DNA of 64,000 bases, taken from JANQMX01 sp965247175 (GTDB taxonomy: Bacteria; Pseudomonadota; Alphaproteobacteria; Kiloniellales; DSM-21159). The notes beneath the pieces are model-generated. The model ran no database searches, was not told where the DNA came from, and saw only the letters and a list, made by a program, of their open reading frames with translations. Positions 52,350 to 61,100 of this stretch are shown here, piece after piece. Numbering within the stretch: the stretch's first letter is position 1; each line of letters starts with the position of its first letter. A program made the position numbers and the translations under genes. The stretch covers positions 3,596,001 to 3,660,000 of the forward strand of contig OZ252006.1 of NCBI GenBank assembly GCA_965247175.1, written 5' to 3'.

Positions 52350-53039
52350 ATGATCGACCGAACTGCTACATCGAACTTCAGCCGCCGGCTTCTCTTCGGC
52401 CTCTTCGCCATCGTGCTGGCGGTCGGCGCTATCGCGGCCGTCTCGCCCCATGCGCGGGCTCAGACGTCGCTCGGCGCCGAAGAGCTGAAGCAGCTGCGCG
52501 AGATCGAGGCTTATCTCAACGGCATCAGCACCCTGACCTCGCGCTTCGTGCAGGTGACCTCAGAGGGTTCCTATGCCGAGGGCGAGGTCTCCTTGGCCCG
52601 GCCCGACCGGGTGCGCTTCGAGTACGATCCGCCGGACCCTGTGCTGCTGATCTCCGACGGCGACGAGTTCATCTACTACGACAAGGAATTGGAGCAGGCG
52701 ACCTACCTCTCGCTGGAAGACACGCCGCTCTGGTTCATCATGCGCGAGGAAGTGGTCTTCGATGACCGCATCCGGGTGATCGATCTCGCCCGGCGCGGCA
52801 ATACCCTCTACCTGACCCTCGAGGATGCGCGCTATCCCGACCTCGGCCAAGTCACCCTGCTGTTCAGCGAGGGGCCGTTGCAGCTCCGCCGCTGGGACAT
52901 CCGCGACCCGCAGGGCATCGTCACCGAGGTGGCGCTGATCCGCCCGAGCTTCGACCGGCCGATCGACCGCGATGTCTTCAGCATCCGCCAGCTGCCCGGC
53001 ATGTCCCCTGAGGAGCGCCTGCGCCCGCAGGGGCGCTAG
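52350..53039 (+). CDS. lolA: outer-membrane lipoprotein carrier protein LolA
   Basis: Periplasmic chaperone that carries lipoproteins from LolCDE to the outer membrane. 229 residues; signal peptide with core RRLLFGLFAIVLAVGAIAAV, cut near SPHARA-QT. LolA motifs: ISTLTSRFVQVTSEGSYAEG, ARPDRVRFEYDPPDPVLLIS, DGDEFIYYDKELEQATYLSL. Start ATG at 52350. Adjacent to ftsK as in E. coli, though separated by a repeat element. Confidence 0.93.
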   Translation: MIDRTATSNFSRRLLFGLFAIVLAVGAIAAVSPHARAQTSLGAEELKQLREIEAYLNGISTLTSRFVQVTSEGSYAEGEVSLARPDRVRFEYDPPDPVLLISDGDEFIYYDKELEQATYLSLEDTPLWFIMREEVVFDDRIRVIDLARRGNTLYLTLEDARYPDLGQVTLLFSEGPLQLRRWDIRDPQGIVTEVALIRPSFDRPIDRDVFSIRQLPGMSPEERLRPQGR

Positions 53040-53113
53040 AGCGCCTGGACCACTCCACCGGTTCTACCGTCATGCTTGAGTGGAGCTGCCTGGATCGCGG
53101 TATCCGCAAATGA

Positions 53114-53139
53114 AAACCCCGGCCAAAAAGCCGGGGTTT
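53114..53139. terminator. hairpin terminator between convergent lolA and PEP-CTERM genes
   Basis: AAACCCCGGC (53114-53123) pairs with GCCGGGGTTT (53130-53139), loop CAAAAA. Short T-runs are provided by the stem ends on both strands, so it can serve both genes. Confidence 0.75.
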
Positions 53140-53213
53140 ACGTCTAAGTATGTCTGAATCTTGAAGGTGCTTTCCGGTCCGCTTACGCGGCCGAGATGTC
53201 CTCCAAGAGACCG

Positions 53214-53729
53214 TCAGGCAGCCGCCTTGTTGCGGCGCCGTCCGGCCAATGCCAGGCCGGCGAGGCCGAGGCCGAAGAGGGAGAGCACGCCCGGTTCGGG
53301 CAGCTCGCGCAGCGACCAGTCGTACTCCGTGCCGCCGTGATCGATGCCAAGGGAGACGAAGAGGCTGGACCAGGAGCCCGCCGTGGTCGAGAAAATCCGA
53401 CCGACGTCGGTGAAGTCGAAGCCGATCGTCGCCGTACCGCTCATCGTCGGCAACACGGCCGGGCCGAAGATCAGTTCCAGACCCGCGTTGCCTGGAACGT
53501 TGTAGGAGCCGGCATTCGAGCTGTAGGAGATGGAGACGAAGTCCGCAGCCATCACCTGGGTGCCCGGGACATAGGTGTCCGCCAGGGTCAGCACCGCGGT
53601 GGCCTGGCCGGTGCAGCCAAACTCGCACGCGCCCGACCAATCGTATATCACCACGGCGTGGGCCTGCGGCGCGGCCATCCCCAAGGCCACGATCGCGGCG
53701 GCCAACAACCCGCCCAGTCTAATCAACAT
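53214..53729 (-). CDS. PEP-CTERM sorting domain protein
   Basis: A 171-residue exported protein: signal peptide (MLIRLGGLLAAAIVALGMAA, cut at AHA), a beta-rich mature region low in Lys, and a C-terminal sorting signal LPEPGVLSLFGLGLAGLALA followed by GRRRN. The PEP motif, hydrophobic helix and arginine cluster mark an exosortase/EpsH substrate, tied to exopolysaccharide systems; no exosortase is in this window. Start ATG at 53729 with GGGAGGG upstream; the ATG at 53789 is less likely. Confidence 0.88.
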   Translation of the reverse strand: MLIRLGGLLAAAIVALGMAAPQAHAVVIYDWSGACEFGCTGQATAVLTLADTYVPGTQVMAADFVSISYSSNAGSYNVPGNAGLELIFGPAVLPTMSGTATIGFDFTDVGRIFSTTAGSWSSLFVSLGIDHGGTEYDWSLRELPEPGVLSLFGLGLAGLALAGRRRNKAAA

Positions 53730-54020
53730 GCTCGCCCTCCCATGAGCCACACCAAGCCTTCGAGGATTCTTAAGCAATTCTTGTGCCACGGAAGAATAAC
53801 ACGCCGATTCAATGTGTTAACGAGTCGCGGTGAGGTGAGAGGACAGTAAGTTGTAAGACGTAGAATACCATTGCGTTCGGGGGAAATAGGCGAGAATCTC
53901 CCGAAATCGCATCTACAGCATTGATTCTTAAGCTGAATTTCTTTCTCGGCACACTGTAAAGGATTCCGACAATCCCTGGTCGTGTCCCCGGCGGCATCGT
54001 CAAGGCCGCCAGACTGTCCG

Positions 54021-54863
54021 CTATGGCGAGCTCTGCTGTGCCGGCTGGTTCTCGACCTTGCTCATGTCGGGCGGCTGCTGGCCGAAGGGCAGCAGCAGCA
54101 GCGCACCGAGGTTGCGATCCTGGTCGTGTTCCACGCCGATCCGCATGTCGGGTCTTCGCTGGGTCGGGCTCAGGCTGCGGAACAGCCGGTCCCAAAGACT
54201 GAGCAAGGTTCCGTAGTTGGAGTCGGTGTCGCTGCGCACCGCGTGATGGTGGATCCAGTGAATGCCGGGCGTGATGATCACCCAGCCCAGCGCCCGCTCC
54301 AGCCCCTTCGGCAGGCGCACGTTGGAGTGCTGGAAGATCGCGGCGATCAGCACGATCGTCTCCTGCAGGATGATGGCCTCGAAGGGCATGTCGAGCATGA
54401 CCACCACCATGCAGCGGAAGGCCGCGCTCAGCAGCACCTCGCCGAAGTGAAAGCGCACGGCGGAGGTGCTGTCCAGCCGCCGGTCCAGGTGATGCACCTG
54501 ATGAAAGCGCCAGAGGAAGGGGATCTCGTGGTTGGCCCGGTGCCACCAGTAGATCAGCAGGTCCAGGATCAGGATGTCGAGGACCAGGAACCAGCCGCCC
54601 TTCCACTCCTCCGGCCGCCAGCCGAGGCTGTAGCTCGCCGCCAGCAAGGTCAGCGGCAGGATGATGAAGCGGGACAGCACGGTGTTGCCGAGCCAGAGTC
54701 CGCCGTTGCGCAGCAGGCGCTGCCAGCCGCCGGCGGCTTCGCCGGGCAGCGGGCCGGGCGGCTCAGCCGCCGGGCTCATCCGCTCCCAGACGAAGAACAG
54801 CACCAGCCAGGCCAGGACGGCGCCTGCCTTCCAATAGGCCAAGTCGTCGGCGGGAAGCTCCAT
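54021..54863 (-). CDS. sterol desaturase / fatty acid hydroxylase superfamily protein
   Basis: Membrane di-iron hydroxylase-like protein of about 280 residues. Histidine boxes: HRANH (about residue 107), HQVHHLDRR (about 121), HSNVRLP and HWIHHHAVR, all on the cytosolic side, between hydrophobic segments (AVLAWLVLFFVWERM, ILPLTLLAASYSLGW, LVLDILILDLLIYWW). Likely hydroxylates a lipid; substrate unknown. Start ATG at 54863 (MELPADDLAYW); a longer start at 54899 is possible. Confidence 0.88.
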   Translation of the reverse strand: MELPADDLAYWKAGAVLAWLVLFFVWERMSPAAEPPGPLPGEAAGGWQRLLRNGGLWLGNTVLSRFIILPLTLLAASYSLGWRPEEWKGGWFLVLDILILDLLIYWWHRANHEIPFLWRFHQVHHLDRRLDSTSAVRFHFGEVLLSAAFRCMVVVMLDMPFEAIILQETIVLIAAIFQHSNVRLPKGLERALGWVIITPGIHWIHHHAVRSDTDSNYGTLLSLWDRLFRSLSPTQRRPDMRIGVEHDQDRNLGALLLLPFGQQPPDMSKVENQPAQQSSP

Positions 54864-55131
54864 GGCAGAATGTATGGGGCCCGCAGCACCCGGCGGCAAG
54901 ACACGGGGTCGTTATGTAGCGCGCTGACGCCCGCGCGAATTGACCCCGCGAAGCTGGCGGTGTTATCAGGGCGCAACGCTTTGAAGTTGAAGTAGTTTTA
55001 ACAGTTTCGCCGTGTCGTTTTAGGGCAACGCCGAGCCGATCGAGAGGAAGATCGCGTCGCGTTAGGCTCGTTTAAAGCGTATTCGGCATATCGCTTGCCA
55101 CGTCAGAAACCGAGGCCGGAATTCGACCGCC

Positions 55132-55860
55132 ATGATCAGCCACCCATTCTCAGCGACCCGCGTTGCGTGGGGCCCGCGTATCGCGGGCAAGCGACTCGCC
55201 TCTTTCGTCTGCTTGGCCTTCCTGGTTCTGCTCGTGGGCTGCAAGTCCACCGAAACCCCCGGCCTGTACGTCTCCGGCGCCGAGGTGCAGCACAGCGCCG
55301 AAAGTGGCAATGGTCTGGTGCTGGTCGGCATTCGCACCAACGACGGCAATCCACTCTACTGGAGCATCGGTTTCCGGCTGACCGGGGCGGTCGAGGTCTA
55401 CTGGCGGCGTTTCGACCCCGAAACTGACAGTCTGCTCCGCGGGCGCAGCAACCTGTACCGCAGCTTCCGCCACTGGTGCTCGAAGTACGGCAATCATCCG
55501 GCCTGCAATGACGATGACTATACGCAGGTGCAGTACAATCTCAGCGAGGTCGTGCCGGGCCGCTATCTGCTCGAGTCGGTTCGGGTGACGGAGAAGACGG
55601 GCGCCAGCTACCTCTCGGCCGAGCGCAGCCTGTTCAGCGAGAACAGCCCGAACAAGCGCTTCGCCAGCGGCGTGCATCCGGGCTTCGAGGTCAAGCCGGG
55701 CGAGGTGGTCTACATCGGCGACTACGTCTTCGACGTGAATGGCGAGCATGCCAAGTTCCTGCGCGTGGAAAGCAATCCCGAGCAGGCGAGGGCCGCACTG
55801 GCGCTCTATCCCAATGTCCAGGGCGAGATGCTCGTCCGTGTTCCGGAGAAAAGCGAATGA
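55132..55860 (+). CDS. putative lipoprotein, uncharacterised
   Basis: 242 residues. N-terminal signal with lipobox LLVGC (SFVCLAFLVLLVGCKSTETP), so predicted to be a lipoprotein. Mature part has no family I recognise: YWRRFDPETDSLLRGRSNLY, then WCSKYGNHPACNDDDYTQVQ with two cysteines, and the C-terminal VKPGEVVYIGDYVFDVNGEH, reminiscent of periplasmic beta proteins. Its stop overlaps the start of the next lipoprotein gene (ATGA), so they form a pair. Confidence 0.75.
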   Translation: MISHPFSATRVAWGPRIAGKRLASFVCLAFLVLLVGCKSTETPGLYVSGAEVQHSAESGNGLVLVGIRTNDGNPLYWSIGFRLTGAVEVYWRRFDPETDSLLRGRSNLYRSFRHWCSKYGNHPACNDDDYTQVQYNLSEVVPGRYLLESVRVTEKTGASYLSAERSLFSENSPNKRFASGVHPGFEVKPGEVVYIGDYVFDVNGEHAKFLRVESNPEQARAALALYPNVQGEMLVRVPEKSE

Positions 55861-56291
55861 TGCCTTTTCCGTCTTTGTACCGGGTTGCGCTTATCGCCCT
55901 GCTGCTCGTGCTGGCCGCCTGCTCGCGGCCGCCGACCAAGTACGAAGGCGACTTCTACTCACCTGAAGCCGAGCAGGTCGGTGAGAACCTGTTTGAGATC
56001 AAGGCCTGGGGGAACAGCAACAACTCGCAAGCACAGGTCGAGGCCTACGGTCTGGTCAAGGCGGCCGAGACGACGCAGGCGAATGGCCACAGCCACTTCA
56101 AGATCGTCGACAACGAGTTCATCAAGACCACCGCGCACCTCAACACGGGTGGGAGTTTCACCAGCGGCTATGAGCTGACCTTGGATATTGAGACCTTCCC
56201 GGAAGCCGCCGTCCCGGAGGACGCACAGGGCTTTTTCCCGGCCGCGACGATCATTGAGAAGCTCGGCCCAAGCGTCCGGGCGGTGCAGTAA
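55857..56291 (+). CDS. CC0125/CC1285-like lipoprotein
   Basis: 144 residues with lipobox LLVLAACSRPPTKY. The mature domain has YSPEAEQVGENLFEIKAWGN, then AEAYGLVKAAETTQANGHSH and FKIVDNEFIKTT, resembling the family named from Caulobacter proteins CC0125/CC1285 (small lipoproteins with a FxxxxGN/YxxxRAAE pattern). Function unknown. Translationally coupled with the preceding lipoprotein gene; convergent with the Sel1 gene. Confidence 0.8.
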   Translation: MMPFPSLYRVALIALLLVLAACSRPPTKYEGDFYSPEAEQVGENLFEIKAWGNSNNSQAQVEAYGLVKAAETTQANGHSHFKIVDNEFIKTTAHLNTGGSFTSGYELTLDIETFPEAAVPEDAQGFFPAATIIEKLGPSVRAVQ

Positions 56292-56324
56292 GCGGACAAA
56301 CGTCTCCGCCGCGCCATTTTTGTT

Positions 56325-56364
56325 AGGCGCCTTCGGCGCCGTACGGCACCGGCCCACACCCCCG
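56325..56364. repeat. truncated palindromic element next to copy G
   Basis: GGCGCCTTCGGCGCCGTACG and the following GGCACCGGCCCACACCCCCG match the left part of copy A up to the middle of its arm (1822), then stop. An element fragment interrupted by, or joined to, copy G. Confidence 0.7.
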
Positions 56365-56370
56365 AGGGCA

Positions 56371-56538
56371 GCTTTCTAGGGCGCGCCTTCACCTTCGGGG
56401 CTCGTCATCTCGGTTCAGAGGCGCGCCATGCTGTTCCATCCCGCTCCCCCACCCGGCCACCCACGGGATCGTACGCTATGGGTGGCCGGATGGGGGAGCG
56501 GGATGGAACAGTGCAGCGCCGAAGGCGCTTTAGAAAAC
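56371..56538. repeat. palindromic repeat element, copy G
   Basis: 33-nt arms 56431-56463 and 56479-56511, one mismatch, 15-nt loop. Left end CTTTCTAGGGCGCGCC, right end GGCGCTTTAGAAAAC, and TTCAGAGGCGCGCC before the arm. Same core subfamily as D, E and F. Between convergent lipoprotein and Sel1 genes. Confidence 0.86.
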
Positions 56539-56558
56539 AACCGCCGACGCGCCAAGAT

Positions 56559-57884
56559 CTATTCCGAGACCCAGCCGCAGGCCTGGCGGTGGCCCATGGC
56601 GCAGGCCTGGCGGAAGAGGCGCTGCGCCTCGGCCGGGTTCTTGGGCATGCCGAGCCCGCTGTTGTGCAGCACGCCGAGATTGCTGCAGCCCCGCGCATCG
56701 CCGCCTTCGCAGCCGCGGGCGTAGAGCTGCGCCGCCTGCTGCAGGTCTTGGTCCACGCCGAGGCCGGCGCGGTAGAGGTAGCCGAGGTTGCTGCAGCCCC
56801 GCGCGTCGCCGCCGCGGCAGCCCAGGCCGTAGAGCCGGGCTGCTTCGCCCAGGTCCTCGGCCACGCCCAGCCCTTCGCGGTGCAGGTAACCAAGACTCGT
56901 ACAGCCGCGCGCATTGCCGCCTTCGCAGCCTTGCCGGTAGTGCGCGGCCGCCGCCGTCGGGTCCGGCGCCATGCCGATACCGTGTTGCTGCAGATTGCCA
57001 ATGCTGGTGCAGCCGTTGGCGTGGCCGAGACCGCAGGCGCGCCGGTAGAGCTCGGCCGCGGCCTGGGGGTTCTGCGCCACCAGGATGCCCCGCTCATGCA
57101 GGACGCCGAGGTTGGTGCAGCCAAGACCGCTGCCGTTCTCGCAGCCCAGGCGATAGAGCCGTAGGGCCTCGGTGCCGTTCTGCGCCACGCCTTGCCCGGC
57201 TGCGTGGAGGAAGCCCAGCGCGCTGCAGCCGTTGGGGTCGCCGCGCTCACAGCCTTGCCGATAGAATTGCGCCGCCGCGCCGAAGTCCTGCGCCAGGGCG
57301 AGGCCGCGCTGGTGCAAGAAGCCCAGGTTGCTGCAGCCGGTGCCGCTGCCGCCCTCGCAGGCCAGGCGGTAAAGCCGCACGGCCTCGTCGAGGTCGGCCT
57401 CCGTGCCGATACCGCCGGCATAAAGAATGCCAAGGTTGCTGCAGCCCCGGGCGCTGCCGCCCTCGCAGCCCTGGCGATAGAGGCGAACCGCCTCGGCCGG
57501 GTCCTCTGCGGTGCCGACACCGTGCTGATAGAGAAAGCCCAGATTGGTGCAGGCATTGGCGCTGCCACCCGCACAGCCGAGGCCGTAGAGCCGCGCCGCC
57601 TCCTGCGGGTCCTGCGCCACGGCCAGGCCGCGCTCATGCATGTAGCCGAGATTGCTGCAGGCCCGCGCCTCGCCGCCCTCGCAGGCCTGGCGGAACAGGA
57701 GAACGGCCTCGGCGGGGCTGAGCTCTTGCTGCTCCAGGCCGCGCTCAAGGCAGTCCGCAAGCGCGCTGGCCTCGCACTCACCCTGCAGCTGATCGAGCCG
57801 GTCTCGCTGGTCCTCGTTCAAGGCGGCCTGGGTGGCGCCGGCGAAGAGCAGGACGAAGAGGGACGCGAGGAGGGCGCTGCGCAT
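56559..57884 (-). CDS. cysteine-rich Sel1-like repeat protein (Hcp-like), secreted
   Basis: 441 residues. Signal peptide MRSALLASLFVLLFAGATQA. The mature protein is ten consecutive 36-residue Sel1-like repeats plus a partial one, each of the form EAVRLYRQGCEGGSARGCSN LGILYAGGIG..., with two cysteines seven or eight residues apart that can close a disulfide within the repeat. This is the layout of Helicobacter cysteine-rich (Hcp) proteins. Likely a periplasmic binding scaffold; ligand unknown. Start ATG at 57884; an upstream in-frame start at 58010 is rejected because it precedes the signal peptide. Confidence 0.88.
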   Translation of the reverse strand: MRSALLASLFVLLFAGATQAALNEDQRDRLDQLQGECEASALADCLERGLEQQELSPAEAVLLFRQACEGGEARACSNLGYMHERGLAVAQDPQEAARLYGLGCAGGSANACTNLGFLYQHGVGTAEDPAEAVRLYRQGCEGGSARGCSNLGILYAGGIGTEADLDEAVRLYRLACEGGSGTGCSNLGFLHQRGLALAQDFGAAAQFYRQGCERGDPNGCSALGFLHAAGQGVAQNGTEALRLYRLGCENGSGLGCTNLGVLHERGILVAQNPQAAAELYRRACGLGHANGCTSIGNLQQHGIGMAPDPTAAAAHYRQGCEGGNARGCTSLGYLHREGLGVAEDLGEAARLYGLGCRGGDARGCSNLGYLYRAGLGVDQDLQQAAQLYARGCEGGDARGCSNLGVLHNSGLGMPKNPAEAQRLFRQACAMGHRQACGWVSE

Positions 57885-58012
57885 GATGGTGGCTCGGGTT
57901 TTTTTCTGGATGGGCAGGCTACAGTCAGCGCCTGCCGCCGCGCCAGCCGGCCTGAGCCGCGCTTTGAGAACAAGTTCGTGAGGAAAGGGCCGTCGGCGAT
58001 GCCACACCAATG

Positions 58013-58138
58013 ACTGTCACCCCGGACGCGAAGCGAGCCGGGGTCCATCTCGAAGCCAGCGCCCGGCTTTCGGATTCCGCGCTTACGTCTCCCATGGTTC
58101 CCGGCTCGCGGGCTTCGCCCTTGGCCGGGATGACAGTC
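58013..58138. repeat. dispersed TGTCA-type inverted repeat, copy R7
   Basis: GACTGTCACCCCGG at the left and CCGGGATGACAGTC at the right are inverted repeats; the inside has CCCATGGTTCCCGGCTCGCG and the GCGAAGC segments seen in R3. It occupies the gap between the KAP gene end and the Sel1 start region. Confidence 0.8.
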
Positions 58139-58188
58139 TGTGATGTATGGCCAGCGCTCGCGGCATGCCAGCGCCCACAACGCTCCCC

Positions 58189-61100
58189 CTACAAAACCCC
58201 CGAGCGGAAGGTGAAGCGAGCGACGTCGGTGGACCAGCCGCGCAGGTCGCGGATGGTCAGCACGCCCTTGGGCCCGCCGGGCTCGGCCGAGACCGAGTCG
58301 GCATAGTGCTGCAAGGCGGCAAGCAGGCAGCGGCATTCCTCGCGCCAGGCCTCGCCGTCGATCAGCGGTGTCAGCTCGGCCAGGAAGTCGTCGAGCGGCA
58401 GGTCGGGCTCTTCGCGCCAGAGGCGGCTCAGCACCATGTTGGCGAGGCCCGGGGCGCCGGTGGTGATGGCGAGCAGCGCCATGGCGGCGCGGTACTCGCC
58501 GCGCGCGCCCTCGTCAACCAGGAAGGTCTTGCGGTCGAGCGGCGTGCAGGCCGCCTTGATGATGCGGTAGGCGTTGACGAAGCGCTTCAGCCGGCGCGGC
58601 GAGCGGCCGACAGCGGCGGCCAGGCCGAGCATGTAGGCGCGCTCGTGCGCCAGGATCTCCAGGTCTTCCGGCGTCACCTCGGGTGGAGGGGTTGTGTCGG
58701 TGGAGGGTGCCTCGGCCTCAGCATCGCCGGAAGCGGGCGTTTCGGCGGTGACAGTTGCGCCGGGCGCGGCAGTTTCCGACTGAGCCGGCGAACCCGTTTG
58801 ATCCTGTCGCGTGCCAGCCGCTTCCTGAGCCGGGGTGACGCTCTCCGTAGAGATCGTTGGGTCGGACTGCGTCTCGGACTCGGGCGTCTCAACTACTGGT
58901 GTCTCAGGCACGGACGTCTCGGGCGCTGAGCCAGCGGCCGGCTCGGCTCCAGTGGGTTGCGGTTGGGGAGCTTGCGGCTGGGTTGGCTGGGGCTGAGGCG
59001 GCGCAATCAGCGAGGCGATGAGGTTGCGGCTGCCGACCTCGGTCATGGGCGGCAGCCAGAAGGGGACCTGGAAGATCTTCTCGACGTAGTCCAAAGCCGA
59101 GGCGCGGTCGCCCGGTTGGTGAGGCATGTCCGGCTCGTCGCCGAGGGCTCCTTCGATCTCGCCCTCGGCCTCGGCGTCGTCCGGATCCTCCTCGTCGATG
59201 TCCCGCTCGTCAGGCAGCGCGCCGGTCAGAAAGTAGACCGCCTCGGCCAGATGCTTGGGGAAGCGGGCGTGCAGGGAGCGCACCACCCAGCGCACGTCGA
59301 CGCCGACCACCACGACGAAGAGCGGAATGGCGAGCAGGAGGTGCACCGCCTCCAGCACCTTGACCACCTGGGTGTCGGGGCAGCGGTCGAGGTCGTCGAT
59401 GTAGAGCACGATGCGGTCGAGCTGCACCTGCTGGCCGATGCGCTCGGCGATCGCGGCGGCCCGTTGCGGGTTCTCCCGCTCGGCCCGGCGCTCGGCCATC
59501 AGGCCGCTCAGCCGCTCGAAGTCCTTGCGGATGGTGGCGGTGATGCCCAGGCGCTTCTCGTAGTCGCCGGTCTCCATGCGCTTGCGGATGAACTTGGCGA
59601 TGCGCCGGGCGGAGGTGCTGTCGGCCAGGGCCTGCTTGGCTTCGGCGACCTTGGCCTCGGCGTCGGCCAGGGCCCTGCGCTTGGCGGCCGCCGCGTCTTC
59701 CGCCTGCTCCATCGCCTGGCGCGCCCGTGCCAGCGCACCCGCCGTCTCGACCTCCTTCTGCTTGACGCGCGCGGCGAGCGTGCCATCGAGCGCGCGCCGC
59801 ACCGCATCCAGGCGGTCGAAGACCCGGCTCGCCGTGCGCAGCCGCGCTCGAGCCCAGGCGACCGCGAGACCCAAGAGCGCCACGCCCTGAGTCAACAAGC
59901 CGACCAGGGTCGCACCCTCCGGCAGGAGGGTCTGCAGCCCGACGATCAGCAAGCCGCCGAGGACCAGCACGGCCAGCGCGCCGAGCCCCAGCGTCAGCCA
60001 GGCGCCGGTCGTGATCGGCAGGCGCAGCAGCCAGTCGAGCGCGCCGCCGGCCCGCCTGGCCTGGAGGCCGGCATCCTCGACCAGGGCCAGGGCATCGTTG
60101 ATCGTGGCGTCGCCTTTCTCGACCGCGGCCTTGAGGCCAGTCAGCCCGAAGGCGCTTTCCGCTTCGCCGGCCAGCGCGACGACCTCCGCACGCTCGTCGA
60201 TGGCAGCAAGCGCGGTGTCCTTGACCGCGGCGACCACGTCGAGGGTGGAGAGACGGGTGACTGTCTCCTGCTCGCCTTCGAGAGAGTCCTCCGCCTGCTT
60301 GAGCTCGCCTGCCGCGATCGCCTTCTCGGTTTCGGCCTCGACCAGCTCTTGCTTGGCTTCCTGGTAGCTGGCGACCGCGAGATCGAACTGCTCGATCAGC
60401 GGCGTCAGGTCGGCGGCCTCGTCCGGCTCCTTGCGGGCGGTGATGTAGGCTTCGAGCTGAACGAAGATGCTCTGCACCAGGCTGGCCCAAAGGTCCGTCT
60501 CGGCATAGTCCCAGGCGTTGAAGTCGATGGAGGCGATGTACTCGCAGTACTGCCGGCAGCCGTCGGTCCGTCGGCTGTCGTCCTTGGCCAGCCGCGCGAT
60601 GTCCTTCTTCAAGAGGTTCATGAAGAAGCTCTTGCCCGAGCCCCAGTCGCCGAAGACGCCGACCGACAGCGGCGGCTCCACGTCGCTGGAGGCGATGACG
60701 CTGGCCAGGGCGGTGGCATAGCGGGTGACGTCCAGGCGGTCCTCGCCGGCGGCCCGGTCGCCGCTGAAGCCGGTCGGCCGGTAGTCGGCCTCGCCCATCA
60801 GGATTCGCTCCCAGGCGGCGACTTCGGCGCGCGGCACCCGGTGGCGCAGGCCATAGAAAAGCGCCTTGCGCATGGCCCGCTCTTCCAGGCCGAAGCGGGC
60901 GAAGATGTGCCGGCCGACCTCCTCGTCGTCCGCCTCCCGCGCCTGCGAGCCCCAGCCTTCGAGCACCAGAGCGGCGAGCAGGTGCCGCACGCCGATCTCG
61001 GGCGCTTCCGTCCATTCGGCGAGCCTTTGCGCTCGCACGATCACCTGCACGGCGAAGGGGCTGAGCTCGGGCAGCGCCTCGTTCGCATCGAAGGCTTCGC

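Noticed and set aside
56600..57700. 108-bp periodicity as a CRISPR array
   Set aside because: The repeat lies in an open frame and encodes Sel1 repeats; there are no invariant repeat/unique spacer units.
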